Shown piece after piece: positions 1-10,250 of a DNA stretch of 64,000 bases. The DNA is from Rubripirellula lacrimiformis. Its GTDB lineage: Bacteria > Planctomycetota > Planctomycetia > Pirellulales > Pirellulaceae. The notes beneath the pieces are model-generated. The model saw nothing but the letters and a program-made list of their open reading frames with translations. It made no database searches and was not told the origin of the DNA. How positions within the stretch are numbered: the first letter of the stretch is position 1; each line of letters begins with the position of its first letter. The position numbers and the translations under genes were made by a program. Location of the stretch: positions 6,448,001-6,512,000 of the forward strand of contig NZ_CP036525.1 in assembly GCF_007741535.1 (NCBI RefSeq), in the 5' to 3' direction.

Positions 1-2
1 AC

Positions 3-3000
3 GTGGTCGACAACGGGGACGCCGTGATCAGCCTTCGTGAAGCTGTCGCTTTGGCGAATCAAACCGCAGGCGCCGACACGATCACTTTCGACGAATTCGA
101 ATTTTTTGAACCGACCACGATCGGGCTGACCCTGGGCGAGCTGGAGATCACCGACGGCGTGGAAATCCAGGGGCTGACCGACAACCGGATCACCATCGAC
201 GCGCAATCCGGATCGCGGATTCTACGCGTCAATACGGGACCATCGGCACAGCGATCGGTTTCGATCAGCGACATCACGTTGACCGGCGGTCAGACCACCG
301 GGTTCAACGAAGACGGTGCTGCGATCCTGCAATTGGCCGCCAGCGATCTGACGCTGACCCGAGTGGCGATCACCAACAACCGAACCACAGGCAACAATTC
401 CGACGGCGGAGCGATCTCGTCCGTTGGGCCGCTGACGATCGTGGATTCGGTCATCTCGGGCAACCGTACCGAAGGCACCACATCATTGGGCGGGGCGATC
501 ACCAGCGGAAACACGCTGACGATCACCGCCAGCCGATTGACCGGAAATTCAACCACCGGCACGGATTCTCGCGGCGGCGCGATTCAATCGGCCGCCAACT
601 TGGTGATGACCGACACGCTGTTGCAGGACAACCGAACCGACGGGGACGGGGCAATCGGCGGTGCCTTAAACGCCACCGGACTGATCACGATCAACGGCAG
701 TCGATTCATCGAAAACCGGACAACGGGGGAACGAGCCGACGGTGGTGCCATTGCGGTATTCCAATCCTTGGAGACCTTTGGCGGCGGATTCACAATCACC
801 CAGTCCGACATTCACGCCAATCAAACAGGCGGACTCGACTCACGCGGCGGAGGCCTCTACGCCGACTTTGCCAACGGCACGATTTCGTCCAGTTCCATCA
901 CCAACAACCAAACGACCCGCCAAGGCAGTCACGGTGGTGGCGTCCTGGTGACTCGCACCGATCTTGCGATGGACCAAAGCACGATTTCCGGAAACGTCGC
1001 GGGCGGAACAGACGCGTTCGCCGGCGGGATCGGATTGGTCGGCGGCTCGCTATCGATCCATGGCGTGACGATCACCGACAACCAAGCCAGCGGCGACGGC
1101 GGCGGAGTCTACTTTGATTCCGATTTCACCAGCAGCGATTTTATCGTTTCCAATTCGATCGTCGCTGGGAACTCGCTCTCCAATGGGCTCGCCCAATCGG
1201 CCCCCGACGTACGCTTCAACCAGTCGAATCCGAATTTGTCCGTGCAGTCCAGTCTGTTCGGAACCAATCGCGGGTCGTTGTTCACGCAGTCGCTGACCCC
1301 CGATTCCGACGGTAACTATATCGGCGGATCCGACGAAAACGTCATCGACCCCGGTTTGGATCCACTGATGCTGGCCGGCAACAGTCGCGTGCATCCATTG
1401 ATCCCCGGTTCATTGGCAATCGATGCTGGGCAATCTTCGTTATCGGTAGGCGCCCCCTACGATCAACGGGGACCGGGTTTTGACCGTCTTTCGGCCAACG
1501 AAGTGGACATGGGTTCGTTCGAACTCCAGTCCATCGACAATTCACGGTTTGTGGTGAATACCCTTTCCGACGAACTTGACTACACCAATTCGGACGTCAG
1601 CCTTCGTGAAGCGATCGAAACGGCCAACCGAAACGCGGGCAGCGATTCCATCACGTTCGACTCCGATGCATTGACGGGTTCGGACACGATCACACTTTCC
1701 CTAGGGCAACTATCAATCACCGACTCGGTATCCATCGTCGGCCCTGGGGCGGAATCGTTAACGATCGATGGTGACGCCACATTTCGCGTGTTTGCGATTT
1801 CGGGCGACACCGACGTGCTGATCGAAGGACTAACCATTACCGGCGGAAGAACATCCATATCGAATTCGACCGGAATCGTCGGGACCGACCCCAACGCCTC
1901 GATCGCCAATGGCGCGGGTGTTCGGTCCGAGTCCACTGGCCGAGTCACGCTACGCATGGTTGCGATCACCGACAACCAAGTCGTTAGCAATACCGCCACT
2001 GGTGCAGGCGTCTGGGCCGAATCAGGCGAATTGGTGATCGAAGACTCGGTCGTGTCGAACAATATCGGCGTTGGCGTCGCGGTCACGTCGACCGATGTGA
2101 CCATGGAACGAGTGACGGTTTCGTCGAATGCGGGAACCGGCGTCACGATCGATCGATCCGAAGCCGAATTGATCAACACCACCATTTCCGCCAACTCGGG
2201 CACAAACGGTGGAGGCGTGTCGATCGGCGACCTAAGCCAAGTGGCGTTGGTCCACGCAACGGTGTTCAACAATTTGTCAGAGTCCGGCGGCGGGATTTTC
2301 ATTGCCGACGACGTTTCATCGTCCGTCTTGATTAGCAATTCGATTGTCGCCGGGAACACGTCCACGACCAGCCATCCCGACATTCGAATTCCCGCGGTGG
2401 TGGACATCACCATCGCGTCTTCGCTAATCGGTGACCTTAGCGGCACCACACTGACCGAATCACAGACCGCCGATGCCAACGGTAATTTGATCGGTGGCCC
2501 TACCGACGGCGTGATCGATCCGATGCTGGGGTCGCTGGTGGTCCATGGCGGGGATCTGCCGATTCACGAGCCCGACGCCGCCAGTCCGGTGATCAATGCT
2601 GGTGACGATTTGCGTTCGGTAACATCCACCGGCGCCGCGATCCAAACCGACGCACGCGGATTGCCGTTTCTGCGTCAATCCGACACCGTCGACATGGGGG
2701 CGGTGGAACTGCAGCAAGCCGTTCCAACCATCCTGTGGAACAATCCGGATCCCATCCTAGTCGGCACGCCGCTAACCGATCTGCAGCTCAATGCGACCAC
2801 GGACATCCCCGGGACGTTTGTGTATTCACCGGCAGACCAAAGCGTTCTGGGGCAAGGGTCGAACCAAATCTTGACCGCGGTCTTCACGCCTGTCGACACG
2901 GACTTGTACGCTGAAACGACCGTCACCGTTTCCATCGATGTTGTCGCCGCCGAAGACCTTGGCGATGCGCCCAATTCGTATTCGACCCTCCGCGCAAGCA

Positions 3001-4544
3001 ACGGACCGCGGCATGCCGAATCGACGTTGTCGCTGGGGTCCACCATTGATTACGACACCGATGGGCAACCCACCGTCGCTGCCGACGGCGACGGATCCAC
3101 CGACGATGGCGTGCGATTCGCCACGTCGCTGGTTTCCGCAACAACGGCGACAAAGGGCAGCATCCTGATCAACGCCTCGACCGCCGCCAAGCTAGACGCT
3201 TGGATCGACTTCGATGGCAACGGAATTTTCGACACCGGCGAACACCTCGGTGGCGGCACATCGATCGACGTCGTCGCGGGAGAAAACCTGTTGGTCGTGG
3301 ATGTCCCAGCCGATTCGGCCAGCGGATTGACCTACGCCCGATTCCGAATCAGTTCTAGCGGCGGTTTGTCGCCAACAGGCGCGGCCACCGATGGCGAAGT
3401 CGAAGACTACGCTGTGACGATGCTGGCGCAGTCCACGCCCAGCCCCGCAGAACTGTTCGTCACGGGAACGCAAATCAACCTGGTTCGCGAAGCAGACGAA
3501 TGGGTCGTTCGCCGACGCACCGTCGAAGTCTTCCGTGTCCCTGTCGGTTCGGTCAGCGAAATGGCGATCACGGGAGACGAATTCAGCAACGTGCTGACAA
3601 TCGACCAAAGCGGTGGCGATGTCATGCCCGTCGATGGCCTGTCCTTTGATGGCGGTGACCGGGTCAACACACTGCGATGGGTCGGCGGATCAGCCGACTT
3701 GGACCTCACCGACGGTGGCAACCTAACGCTTCGTAACATTGACGCGATTGACTTGACCGACGCGGCAGCCCAGGCGCTCACCATCGATTCGGCCGCAGCC
3801 AGACAAATGGATCCCGGCGGCGAGGGCATCATCATCACAGGGATCGCTCCCAGTGAATCATCCCCGGGCAATACCACCCCCGGCGATCAATTGATGTTTA
3901 CCGATGGTGCATCTTGGCGCATGGCCGAGCCCGAAGTGATCTTCCAGACCGTTTACCAGGTCATCACTTTGAACGACACCTTCATTCAAATGGACTTCGG
4001 CAGCGGATGGCAAAACATCAGCAGCCCCAGCGACGTCAACAACAATGGAACGATCACAGCAAACGATGCACTGGTCGTGATCAATGAACTTGGGCGCCGC
4101 GCGTACTCCGACGCCAATGGCGGTACCTTGGTCAATCCAGCAACGGTAGATCCATGGCCAGGGTTTTACTATGACCAGAACGGCGACGGGATGGTGACGG
4201 CGCTCGATGCCCTGCGAGTGATCAATCAACTGGCGCGGCTCAGCAGCGACGGTAGCGGTTCGGGCGAATCCGAGATGCACGATCGATTGCCCACCCTGCG
4301 AACCATCGAACCGACACGCCGGGACGAATCCGGATCTGCAGCCGCCGCCATTGCCCCGACGACGACAACATTCGGCTGGCTGGATCGGGTTGCATCCCGC
4401 ACCGCGGATGATGCCACCTGGACGACCGTGGACGACGACACCACCGAAAGTGATAGTGAACGAAATGATAGTGAACGATCCGCCGCGGCCGATCAAGTCG
4501 ACCGCTTGCTATCGCAGGACGACTTTCTAACAAGCCTGCTGTGA
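3..4544 (+). CDS. Giant surface protein, C-terminal part: two beta-helix modules, Ig-like, GEVED, dockerin (5' end outside window)
   Basis: The frame is open from the window edge and the first codon is already inside a CSLREA-type segment (ISLREAVALANQ), so the true start lies upstream. About 510 residues of Asn/Gly/Thr-rich right-handed beta-helix repeats are followed by a second module that opens again with VSLREA (residues about 514-900). Next come an Ig-like stretch (about 905-980), a GEVED domain (about 985-1139, starting DLGDAPNSY and ending GEVEDYAV), an unassigned region, and a type I dockerin pair (about 1342-1413) with two calcium loops (DVNNNGTITANDALVVIN and DQNGDGMVTALDALRVIN). 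The tail is acidic. In planctomycetes such proteins are exported adhesins or matrix proteins; no enzymatic site is visible. It ends directly against the convergent CBS gene with no spacer. Confidence 0.9.
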   Translation: MVDNGDAVISLREAVALANQTAGADTITFDEFEFFEPTTIGLTLGELEITDGVEIQGLTDNRITIDAQSGSRILRVNTGPSAQRSVSISDITLTGGQTTGFNEDGAAILQLAASDLTLTRVAITNNRTTGNNSDGGAISSVGPLTIVDSVISGNRTEGTTSLGGAITSGNTLTITASRLTGNSTTGTDSRGGAIQSAANLVMTDTLLQDNRTDGDGAIGGALNATGLITINGSRFIENRTTGERADGGAIAVFQSLETFGGGFTITQSDIHANQTGGLDSRGGGLYADFANGTISSSSITNNQTTRQGSHGGGVLVTRTDLAMDQSTISGNVAGGTDAFAGGIGLVGGSLSIHGVTITDNQASGDGGGVYFDSDFTSSDFIVSNSIVAGNSLSNGLAQSAPDVRFNQSNPNLSVQSSLFGTNRGSLFTQSLTPDSDGNYIGGSDENVIDPGLDPLMLAGNSRVHPLIPGSLAIDAGQSSLSVGAPYDQRGPGFDRLSANEVDMGSFELQSIDNSRFVVNTLSDELDYTNSDVSLREAIETANRNAGSDSITFDSDALTGSDTITLSLGQLSITDSVSIVGPGAESLTIDGDATFRVFAISGDTDVLIEGLTITGGRTSISNSTGIVGTDPNASIANGAGVRSESTGRVTLRMVAITDNQVVSNTATGAGVWAESGELVIEDSVVSNNIGVGVAVTSTDVTMERVTVSSNAGTGVTIDRSEAELINTTISANSGTNGGGVSIGDLSQVALVHATVFNNLSESGGGIFIADDVSSSVLISNSIVAGNTSTTSHPDIRIPAVVDITIASSLIGDLSGTTLTESQTADANGNLIGGPTDGVIDPMLGSLVVHGGDLPIHEPDAASPVINAGDDLRSVTSTGAAIQTDARGLPFLRQSDTVDMGAVELQQAVPTILWNNPDPILVGTPLTDLQLNATTDIPGTFVYSPADQSVLGQGSNQILTAVFTPVDTDLYAETTVTVSIDVVAAEDLGDAPNSYSTLRASNGPRHAESTLSLGSTIDYDTDGQPTVAADGDGSTDDGVRFATSLVSATTATKGSILINASTAAKLDAWIDFDGNGIFDTGEHLGGGTSIDVVAGENLLVVDVPADSASGLTYARFRISSSGGLSPTGAATDGEVEDYAVTMLAQSTPSPAELFVTGTQINLVREADEWVVRRRTVEVFRVPVGSVSEMAITGDEFSNVLTIDQSGGDVMPVDGLSFDGGDRVNTLRWVGGSADLDLTDGGNLTLRNIDAIDLTDAAAQALTIDSAAARQMDPGGEGIIITGIAPSESSPGNTTPGDQLMFTDGASWRMAEPEVIFQTVYQVITLNDTFIQMDFGSGWQNISSPSDVNNNGTITANDALVVINELGRRAYSDANGGTLVNPATVDPWPGFYYDQNGDGMVTALDALRVINQLARLSSDGSGSGESEMHDRLPTLRTIEPTRRDESGSAAAAIAPTTTTFGWLDRVASRTADDATWTTVDDDTTESDSERNDSERSAAADQVDRLLSQDDFLTSLL

Positions 4545-5477
4545 TCAGCTAAGCGACGGCGGCGCGGCGGCCGATAGCTGAGACAGATACAGGGTTTCCG
4601 CTCGGCCGCGAGGCTTTTTGGGCTTCATGATTCCGGCCGCTGCGTTCAACAGGTCACGCCGACTGACTTGGCCCAGCAGTTTTCCGTTGTCGACGATCGG
4701 CAAGCGCCGATAGGGTGAATTCAAGAACATCTGCGTGATCCCCAGCAAATCGGTGGTCGGACTGGCGGTCAGCGCTGCACAGTCCATGTATTCGCTGACG
4801 AATCGGGGAGTCGCCGCCGCCCGCAGATGAGCCAGCGGAGATTGCATGGCGCGTGCGTGCACTTCGGACGCCAAACGATGCTCGGCCTTCAACACGTCCC
4901 GCCGACTGACCTGCCCAGCCAACTTGTCGCCGTACAGCACCGGCAACCGGCGGTACGGGGTCTCCTGGAATTTCTGAGCCACTTCCAACAGCATGTCGTT
5001 TTCGTCGATGATCCGATTTCGATCCAGATTCATGTACGCGCCCACGTTGGTGCCGGGCAACTGGTCATGCAACGCCGACGCCAAGACTCGCATCGCCGTC
5101 TTTTCGGAAAAGATGCCCGCATATCGGCCTTCGTCGTCGATCACTGGCGCCCCAGAAATCCGCCGGGATAAAAGGTGATCGATGGCATCAAAGACACACA
5201 TGCTTTGGGACAAAGTGACCAAGTCACACGTCATGAACTCGCGAACGCGAACCACATGCAGCCCCACTTCTCGTGCCGACTGAATCACTTCTGTCAAGGC
5301 ATTGATCGAACACTTCTCGCTGAAGACTCCCAAGTACCTGCCATCTTCGTCGACGACCGGCGCCCCCGAAATATTATCACGCAGCAATCTTGAAATGCTG
5401 GTGTGCACATCGTCGCTGGGACTCAACGTCACAAGACTACGACGCATGATCTCGGTAGCAGAAAGAACGGTCGACAT
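4545..5477 (-). CDS. Four-CBS-domain protein (two Bateman modules)
   Basis: The 310-residue product consists almost entirely of four CBS domains. The first two carry matching cores (ISGAPVVDEDGRYLGVFSEK and ISGAPVIDDEGRYAGIFSEK), and the last two share YRRLPV/YRRLPI and GQVSRRDLL-type strands. CBS pairs bind adenosine nucleotides and act as energy or ligand sensors; no catalytic or membrane domain is attached, so it is probably a stand-alone cytoplasmic sensor. I chose the ATG at 5477 (MSTVLSATEIM) because a strong GAGGTGA ribosome-binding site lies 5-6 nt upstream. The open frame continues to a GTG at 5570, but the extra 31 residues do not look like a CBS protein. The stop abuts that of the upstream surface protein, and the two genes are convergent. 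Confidence 0.9.
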   Translation of the reverse strand: MSTVLSATEIMRRSLVTLSPSDDVHTSISRLLRDNISGAPVVDEDGRYLGVFSEKCSINALTEVIQSAREVGLHVVRVREFMTCDLVTLSQSMCVFDAIDHLLSRRISGAPVIDDEGRYAGIFSEKTAMRVLASALHDQLPGTNVGAYMNLDRNRIIDENDMLLEVAQKFQETPYRRLPVLYGDKLAGQVSRRDVLKAEHRLASEVHARAMQSPLAHLRAAATPRFVSEYMDCAALTASPTTDLLGITQMFLNSPYRRLPIVDNGKLLGQVSRRDLLNAAAGIMKPKKPRGRAETLYLSQLSAAAPPSLS

Positions 5478-5709
5478 CAAATCACCTCGTGCGCAAGAAA
5501 AGAAACTCTGGCGCGACCACCCCATGCACCCGAGTCCGACAAGATTCGATCGGCATGCAGGCCGCGCCACTGACCCAAGCTATGGGTGAATGCACAGCGG
5601 GTCAATGAAATTGGCGGTTTCTGCTTGTGAAACATTACGCAAGCGATGGTGGACGCGCAAAAGGGTCCATGGAGACAGCATCACGAAACCAACCTGTTTC
5701 TCGTTTCAA

Positions 5710-7224
5710 TCAGCGTTTCTTTCGCTTCAACCAGCTCTGATATTCCCACCGTTCGCGGAATTGAGGCAGAAAAGTTTGGTACAGATCGGTTTCGTCCCAC
5801 CATCGAGGTTCGGGTTCGCTGGGGTCGACTTTTCGTTCTGGATAGTCTTTACCGGCAAAACTATCGTCCACCGATTGCATCCAGTCGCTCCATACCTTGG
5901 TCCGTTTGGCGAGTTCTTCCGCGTGTTGCCCCGATAGGTCGGTGGTTTCGTAGGGATCCGCCTTCAAGTCGTACATCTGCAAATGGGCCGGATCGCCATC
6001 TTCGGAAACCAGTTTGATACCGTCTCCAAAATTCATGGCCGAAGCACGACCAAAGCGGAACCCGATCGGTTGACGACGCGGACGATCGTCACCCTGGATC
6101 AGTGGCAACAGACTGATGCCATCGGCGGGCCGGTCAGGTGCCGGGTGAGCGACGCCGGTGATATCCAACAATGTCGCCGCGATGTCCATCACACAGGCGG
6201 GCGTTTCGGTGATTCGCGATTGCGTGATCACCGCAGGCCATTCGATGATCGCCGGGACCCGCAAACCACCTTCGAAGATCTTCCCTTTGTTGCCACGAAG
6301 TCCACCGGTCGTATCCGGTTTGATCTTGGGCAGTCCCCCATTGTCGCTGCAGTACCAAAGCAAAGTATCCTCGGCGATGCCCAATTCGCGCAGCCCCAAG
6401 CGAAGCGTCCCGATGCTGCGATCCATCGCCACCAATTCGCCGTAGTGGTTCATCGATGATTCGTCCAGATCCTGAAAGTCCACCATGTCTTCGGCGACTG
6501 CTTTGAAGGGACTGTGAGGGGTCCCGAACCAGATAACGGTAAACGATGCCAACCCGGCGCGAGACTGACGAGCAATGAAATCGATGGCTTCATCAACCAC
6601 GATCTCTGACGAATCCCCTTCAAAATCTTCGAACTTGCCACGCCGTGACAGCAGCGGATCACGATCGAAAAAGTTCGTCACCGACAACCAATGATCAAAT
6701 CCGAATTTGCCGGGATGATGACTATCGGAATCAAGGATCGGGACGCCGGGGCCACGCAGTCCATTCAGGTGCCACTTCCCAAAATGTCCCGTTACATAAC
6801 CGGCGTCACGCAGCAATTTCGAAACCGTGATCTCTTGACGCCGCAGTGCATACCCATGACTTTCCACTCCGGTGCGGTCGTTCGTTCGACCAGTCAACAC
6901 GGCCGCCCGAGTCGGTGAACAAACCGGCGCACCTGCATAAAACCGATCCAACCGCAAACCGTGGTTTGCCATCGCGTCCAGGTGGGGCGTCTTCAGCAGG
7001 GGATGCCCGTTGTAGCCCGTTTCGCCCCAACCCTGATCGTCGGCCATCACCAACACGATGTGTGGTCGATCGCTGGGCTGAGCCCACCCCAGCGGTGTGT
7101 TCAAAATCCCACCAACGATCCCAACGCCCACCAACAATGCAATCCGCCCACGCCAAAGACAAGAACACCGTTGGCGAACAAGCGGCATTCCATCCAAGAC
7201 GAATCGGGTCAGTGTACGAAGCAT
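5710..7224 (-). CDS. Secreted sulfatase (arylsulfatase family)
   Basis: This is a type I sulfatase of alkaline-phosphatase fold. After a signal peptide (hydrophobic run IALLVGVGIVGGIL ending near GWAQ) the mature part starts RPHIVLVMADDQGWG, supplying the metal-binding Asp pair. The formylglycine motif is intact as CSPTRAAVLTGR, with Cys about 100 residues from the chosen start. Other family landmarks are GKWHLNG, YCSDNGG and GGLRVP. The substrate cannot be told from sequence. The start is uncertain: ATG at 7224 (GGAA about 6 nt upstream) and ATG at 7188 both leave a signal peptide, and the frame stays open to 7317. It is divergent from the esterase-like gene, which suggests a shared carbohydrate-utilisation context. 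Confidence 0.9.
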   Translation of the reverse strand: MLRTLTRFVLDGMPLVRQRCSCLWRGRIALLVGVGIVGGILNTPLGWAQPSDRPHIVLVMADDQGWGETGYNGHPLLKTPHLDAMANHGLRLDRFYAGAPVCSPTRAAVLTGRTNDRTGVESHGYALRRQEITVSKLLRDAGYVTGHFGKWHLNGLRGPGVPILDSDSHHPGKFGFDHWLSVTNFFDRDPLLSRRGKFEDFEGDSSEIVVDEAIDFIARQSRAGLASFTVIWFGTPHSPFKAVAEDMVDFQDLDESSMNHYGELVAMDRSIGTLRLGLRELGIAEDTLLWYCSDNGGLPKIKPDTTGGLRGNKGKIFEGGLRVPAIIEWPAVITQSRITETPACVMDIAATLLDITGVAHPAPDRPADGISLLPLIQGDDRPRRQPIGFRFGRASAMNFGDGIKLVSEDGDPAHLQMYDLKADPYETTDLSGQHAEELAKRTKVWSDWMQSVDDSFAGKDYPERKVDPSEPEPRWWDETDLYQTFLPQFRERWEYQSWLKRKKR

Positions 7225-7433
7225 GCGGAGTTCCAATTTCTCGGGTCGGCGAACAAATGGATTCAATGATACGAACATCGGTCGATGGGTTCGTCCGCCC
7301 AGGCAGCGGCAAGTCAACTCATTTATACTTTGACTGCGTCCTGTCGTGGGGAAGTGTTATTCCCCCTTCCCGATCCTGCCCCCGCGCCCATCGATTCGGC
7401 GACACCTCCAACATTGAAATTCCGTTATTTCTC

Positions 7434-8777
7434 ATGAATTCGCTCGTACTGAACGCCGCTCGCTTGATCACCATCGCCACCTTGGTGCACGCCACGTCGA
7501 TGACGGGGGCCCTACACGCCGCCGACGAATACTCGGTGACCGTGACAGCCGACCACCAGGATGCGATCTACGAAGCCGGTCAGCAGGCAGCCTTTCTGAT
7601 CACCGTCAAACACGGTGACCAACCCGTGTCGGATGGGACCGTCAAGTACACAATCGACGACTTCACCCGCGGCAACCAATCAGCTGTTTTTGCGGAGGGT
7701 GAATTGACGCTGGGCAAGGATCCATCGCGTGCGGTGATCCGTGGCGACAAAGCGGGATTCCTGCGTTGCCAAGTCACCTATCAACCGGACCAAGGTAAAG
7801 CCGTCAACGCGATTGCGGGCGCCGCATTTTCACCAGCCCAGATTGCACCTAGCCTGCCCGTCCCCGATGACTTTGACGAGTTCTGGTCCGATCAAAAACG
7901 ACAGCTCGCCGAAATCCCTATCAATCCCAAGCTGACGCCGGTGGACTCTGGGGATGCCGCGATCGAAAGCTATGACGTCCAGGTGCCCTGTTGGGGCGGG
8001 GCTCCCGTTTCAGGATACTTTGCCAAACCCAAATCGGCCGCAGCCAAAAGCTTGCCAGCGATTCTGTGGGTCCACGGTGCTGGCGTGCGCAGCTCGATTC
8101 TTTCCAACGCGGTCCGCGGCGCCCAATCGGGGATGCTTTCGATGGACATCAACGCCCACGGACTGGCCAACGGCAAACCCGATGACTTTTATGCCCAGGC
8201 CAGTTCGGGTCCTCTGAAAAATTATCGATCCATCGGGCGACAGGATCGAAACACCATCTACTTTCGCGGGATGTTCTTGCGTCTGGTCCGTGCCATCGAC
8301 TTCCTAGCCGCTCAGCCCGAGTGGAACGGTCGCGAAATCGTCGTCATCGGGCACAGCCAGGGTGGTGGGCAAGCGATCGCCGCTGGCGGGCTGGACCCAC
8401 GCGTCACCATGATCGCCGCCGGCGTCCCCGCAATCTGTGATCACTCCGGCGTGATCGCCGGCAGAGTCAACGGTTGGCCCAAGTTGGTTCCGATGACGGA
8501 TGATGGTGTCCCGGATCCATCCGGGCTGGAAGCATCGCGGTATGTCGATGCCGTTAACTTTGCATCTCGCTGCCAAGCCCAGGCGATCATGAGCGTTGGG
8601 TTCATCGATTCGGTGTGTCCACCGTCAAGCTGTTACGCAGCCTACAACGCGTTGCAGGGCCCCAAACGCATCCTTCATGAACCGTTGATGGGTCACGCCG
8701 CCCCGCCGCATATCCAGGATGCGTTTTTCCAAAGCGTGCTGGATCACGTGAAGCTGTCATCCGTCGAAACCCCCTAA
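7434..8777 (+). CDS. Secreted acetyl-xylan-esterase-like alpha/beta hydrolase
   Basis: The 447-residue product has a signal peptide (MNSLVLNAARLITIA to about ALHA), an N-terminal beta-rich domain (about 30-130), and a C-terminal alpha/beta hydrolase of the AXE1/cephalosporin-C deacetylase type. The nucleophile elbow is GHSQGG with Ser near residue 308. The Asp lies in FIDSVCPPSS and the His in MGHAAPPH, so the triad looks complete. Such enzymes remove acetyl groups from xylan or oligosaccharides. I chose the ATG at 7434 because it begins a signal peptide; the frame is open further upstream, but that part overlaps the divergent sulfatase and looks non-coding. An oxidoreductase gene follows after about 50 bp and may be co-transcribed. 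Confidence 0.88.
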   Translation: MNSLVLNAARLITIATLVHATSMTGALHAADEYSVTVTADHQDAIYEAGQQAAFLITVKHGDQPVSDGTVKYTIDDFTRGNQSAVFAEGELTLGKDPSRAVIRGDKAGFLRCQVTYQPDQGKAVNAIAGAAFSPAQIAPSLPVPDDFDEFWSDQKRQLAEIPINPKLTPVDSGDAAIESYDVQVPCWGGAPVSGYFAKPKSAAAKSLPAILWVHGAGVRSSILSNAVRGAQSGMLSMDINAHGLANGKPDDFYAQASSGPLKNYRSIGRQDRNTIYFRGMFLRLVRAIDFLAAQPEWNGREIVVIGHSQGGGQAIAAGGLDPRVTMIAAGVPAICDHSGVIAGRVNGWPKLVPMTDDGVPDPSGLEASRYVDAVNFASRCQAQAIMSVGFIDSVCPPSSCYAAYNALQGPKRILHEPLMGHAAPPHIQDAFFQSVLDHVKLSSVETP

Positions 8778-8828
8778 TGATTCACCCCTCACTTTCTTCC
8801 CGCCTGCAATCCCACCACGAGTCTGACT

Positions 8829-10232
8829 ATGCAACCTTCCGATCGTCGAACGTTTCTAAAGTCCGCTGCCGTCGTTTCCGCGGCAACGATTGTCCCGCGT
8901 CATGTGTTGGGGGGACCGGGGCATATCGCGCCTAGTGATCGAGTCAACGTGGCATTGATCGGCGCCGGCGGTCGAGGACTGCAAAACGCACGCGAATTGA
9001 TGAAGCTGTCCGACGTGCGAATTTCCACCGTCATCGATCCAGCCGAACGCTGGGACCTGAAAGATTTCTACTATCGCGGCGTGTCCGGACGATTGCCTGT
9101 TTGCAGTGAAATTGAAAAACACTATCAAAGGACCGATGCAAACTTTCGCTGCCAGGGCCATGTTGATTTCCGGCGGGCGATCGAGGATTTGCCCAATGAA
9201 TTCGATGCCGTTCTGTGCGCGACCCCCGACCACCTGCATGCCAGCGTATCGCTGCGATCGCTTGCCGCCGGCAAACACGTGTACTGCGAAAAGCCACTGA
9301 CGCACAACATTGCCGAAGCGAGGTTGATTGCGAAAGTCGCCGAAGATTCGGGCTTGGCGACCCAGATGGGCAATCAAGGACATTCGACCGAAGGGATCCG
9401 CCAGACGTGTGAATGGCTGCGAAGCGGAGTGCTTGGCGAATTGAAATCGATCCATTCGTGGGTACCAGCCACGCGTTGGAACCCGGGTCTGACGGCGCCA
9501 CCCACGCAGAGCCAGCCTGTGCCGAAGGGTCTTGATTGGGACCTCTGGTGCGGCCCCCGCCAACCGATCGATTTCAACTCGGCCTACGCGCCGGTTTCGT
9601 GGCGGGACTTTTGGCAGTTCGGACTGGGCGCGATGGGCGACTTCGGATGCCACGACCTGGATTCGGCCGTCTGGGGACTGGAACTGGGAATGCCGACGCG
9701 AGTGGAAATGTTTCCCGCCGGGCAAACCCATTCGGCCATGATTCCGTTCGGCGAAGTCGGTTACTTTGACTTCGCAGCAACCAAGCACACCGGTCCGATC
9801 CGGTTGCAATGGTACAGCGGTGGCCCACGACCAGCCCATCCCGACGCGATGCCAGACAACGTCCAATTGCCACGACGCGGGGTGCTGTTCGTGGGCGAAA
9901 AAGGGGTGATGGTATGCGGAGGCGCCGGCGGCGCACCGACTCTGTATCCGCTGGAACTTCAAGAATCCTCGACACCGCCCCAGCCCACGATCAAGCGTTC
10001 GGCCGGACACCACCGCGATTGGATCGATGCGATCAAGGGCGGCGACCCGGCCAGCAGCGAGTTCGGTTACGGAGCCAAACTGACCGAGGTCACCCTGTTG
10101 GGCGTCCTGGCTCTGCGCACCGCTAGTGTGATTGACTGGAACCAAGCTGAGATGAAAGCGACCGGGGTCGCCAGTGCGGACCCGATCATTCATGGCGACT
10201 ATCGCGATGGTTGGAAACTGGACCGACCGTAG
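8829..10232 (+). CDS. Gfo/Idh/MocA family oxidoreductase with twin-arginine signal
   Basis: The 467-residue product begins with a twin-arginine leader (DRRTFLKSAAVV), so it is probably exported folded with its cofactor. A Rossmann nucleotide-binding motif follows (VNVALIGAGGRG), then the family's catalytic-lysine segment (GKHVYCEKPLTHN). The C-terminal half holds the alpha/beta substrate domain, with MGDFGCHDLDS supplying the usual Asp/His region. Members oxidise or reduce sugars using NAD(P). In planctomycetes this Tat-linked type is greatly expanded and usually lies near sulfatases and glycosidases, as here. It is separated by about 50 bp from the esterase-like gene and converges on the minus-strand membrane protein with 18 bp between stops. 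Confidence 0.92.
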   Translation: MQPSDRRTFLKSAAVVSAATIVPRHVLGGPGHIAPSDRVNVALIGAGGRGLQNARELMKLSDVRISTVIDPAERWDLKDFYYRGVSGRLPVCSEIEKHYQRTDANFRCQGHVDFRRAIEDLPNEFDAVLCATPDHLHASVSLRSLAAGKHVYCEKPLTHNIAEARLIAKVAEDSGLATQMGNQGHSTEGIRQTCEWLRSGVLGELKSIHSWVPATRWNPGLTAPPTQSQPVPKGLDWDLWCGPRQPIDFNSAYAPVSWRDFWQFGLGAMGDFGCHDLDSAVWGLELGMPTRVEMFPAGQTHSAMIPFGEVGYFDFAATKHTGPIRLQWYSGGPRPAHPDAMPDNVQLPRRGVLFVGEKGVMVCGGAGGAPTLYPLELQESSTPPQPTIKRSAGHHRDWIDAIKGGDPASSEFGYGAKLTEVTLLGVLALRTASVIDWNQAEMKATGVASADPIIHGDYRDGWKLDRP

Positions 10233-10250
10233 CGAGCCAATCGTTGTCCG

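Noticed and set aside
1580-2479. Antisense open frame within the beta-helix gene
   Set aside because: It is a shadow of a GC-rich repetitive coding sequence and has no family resemblance.
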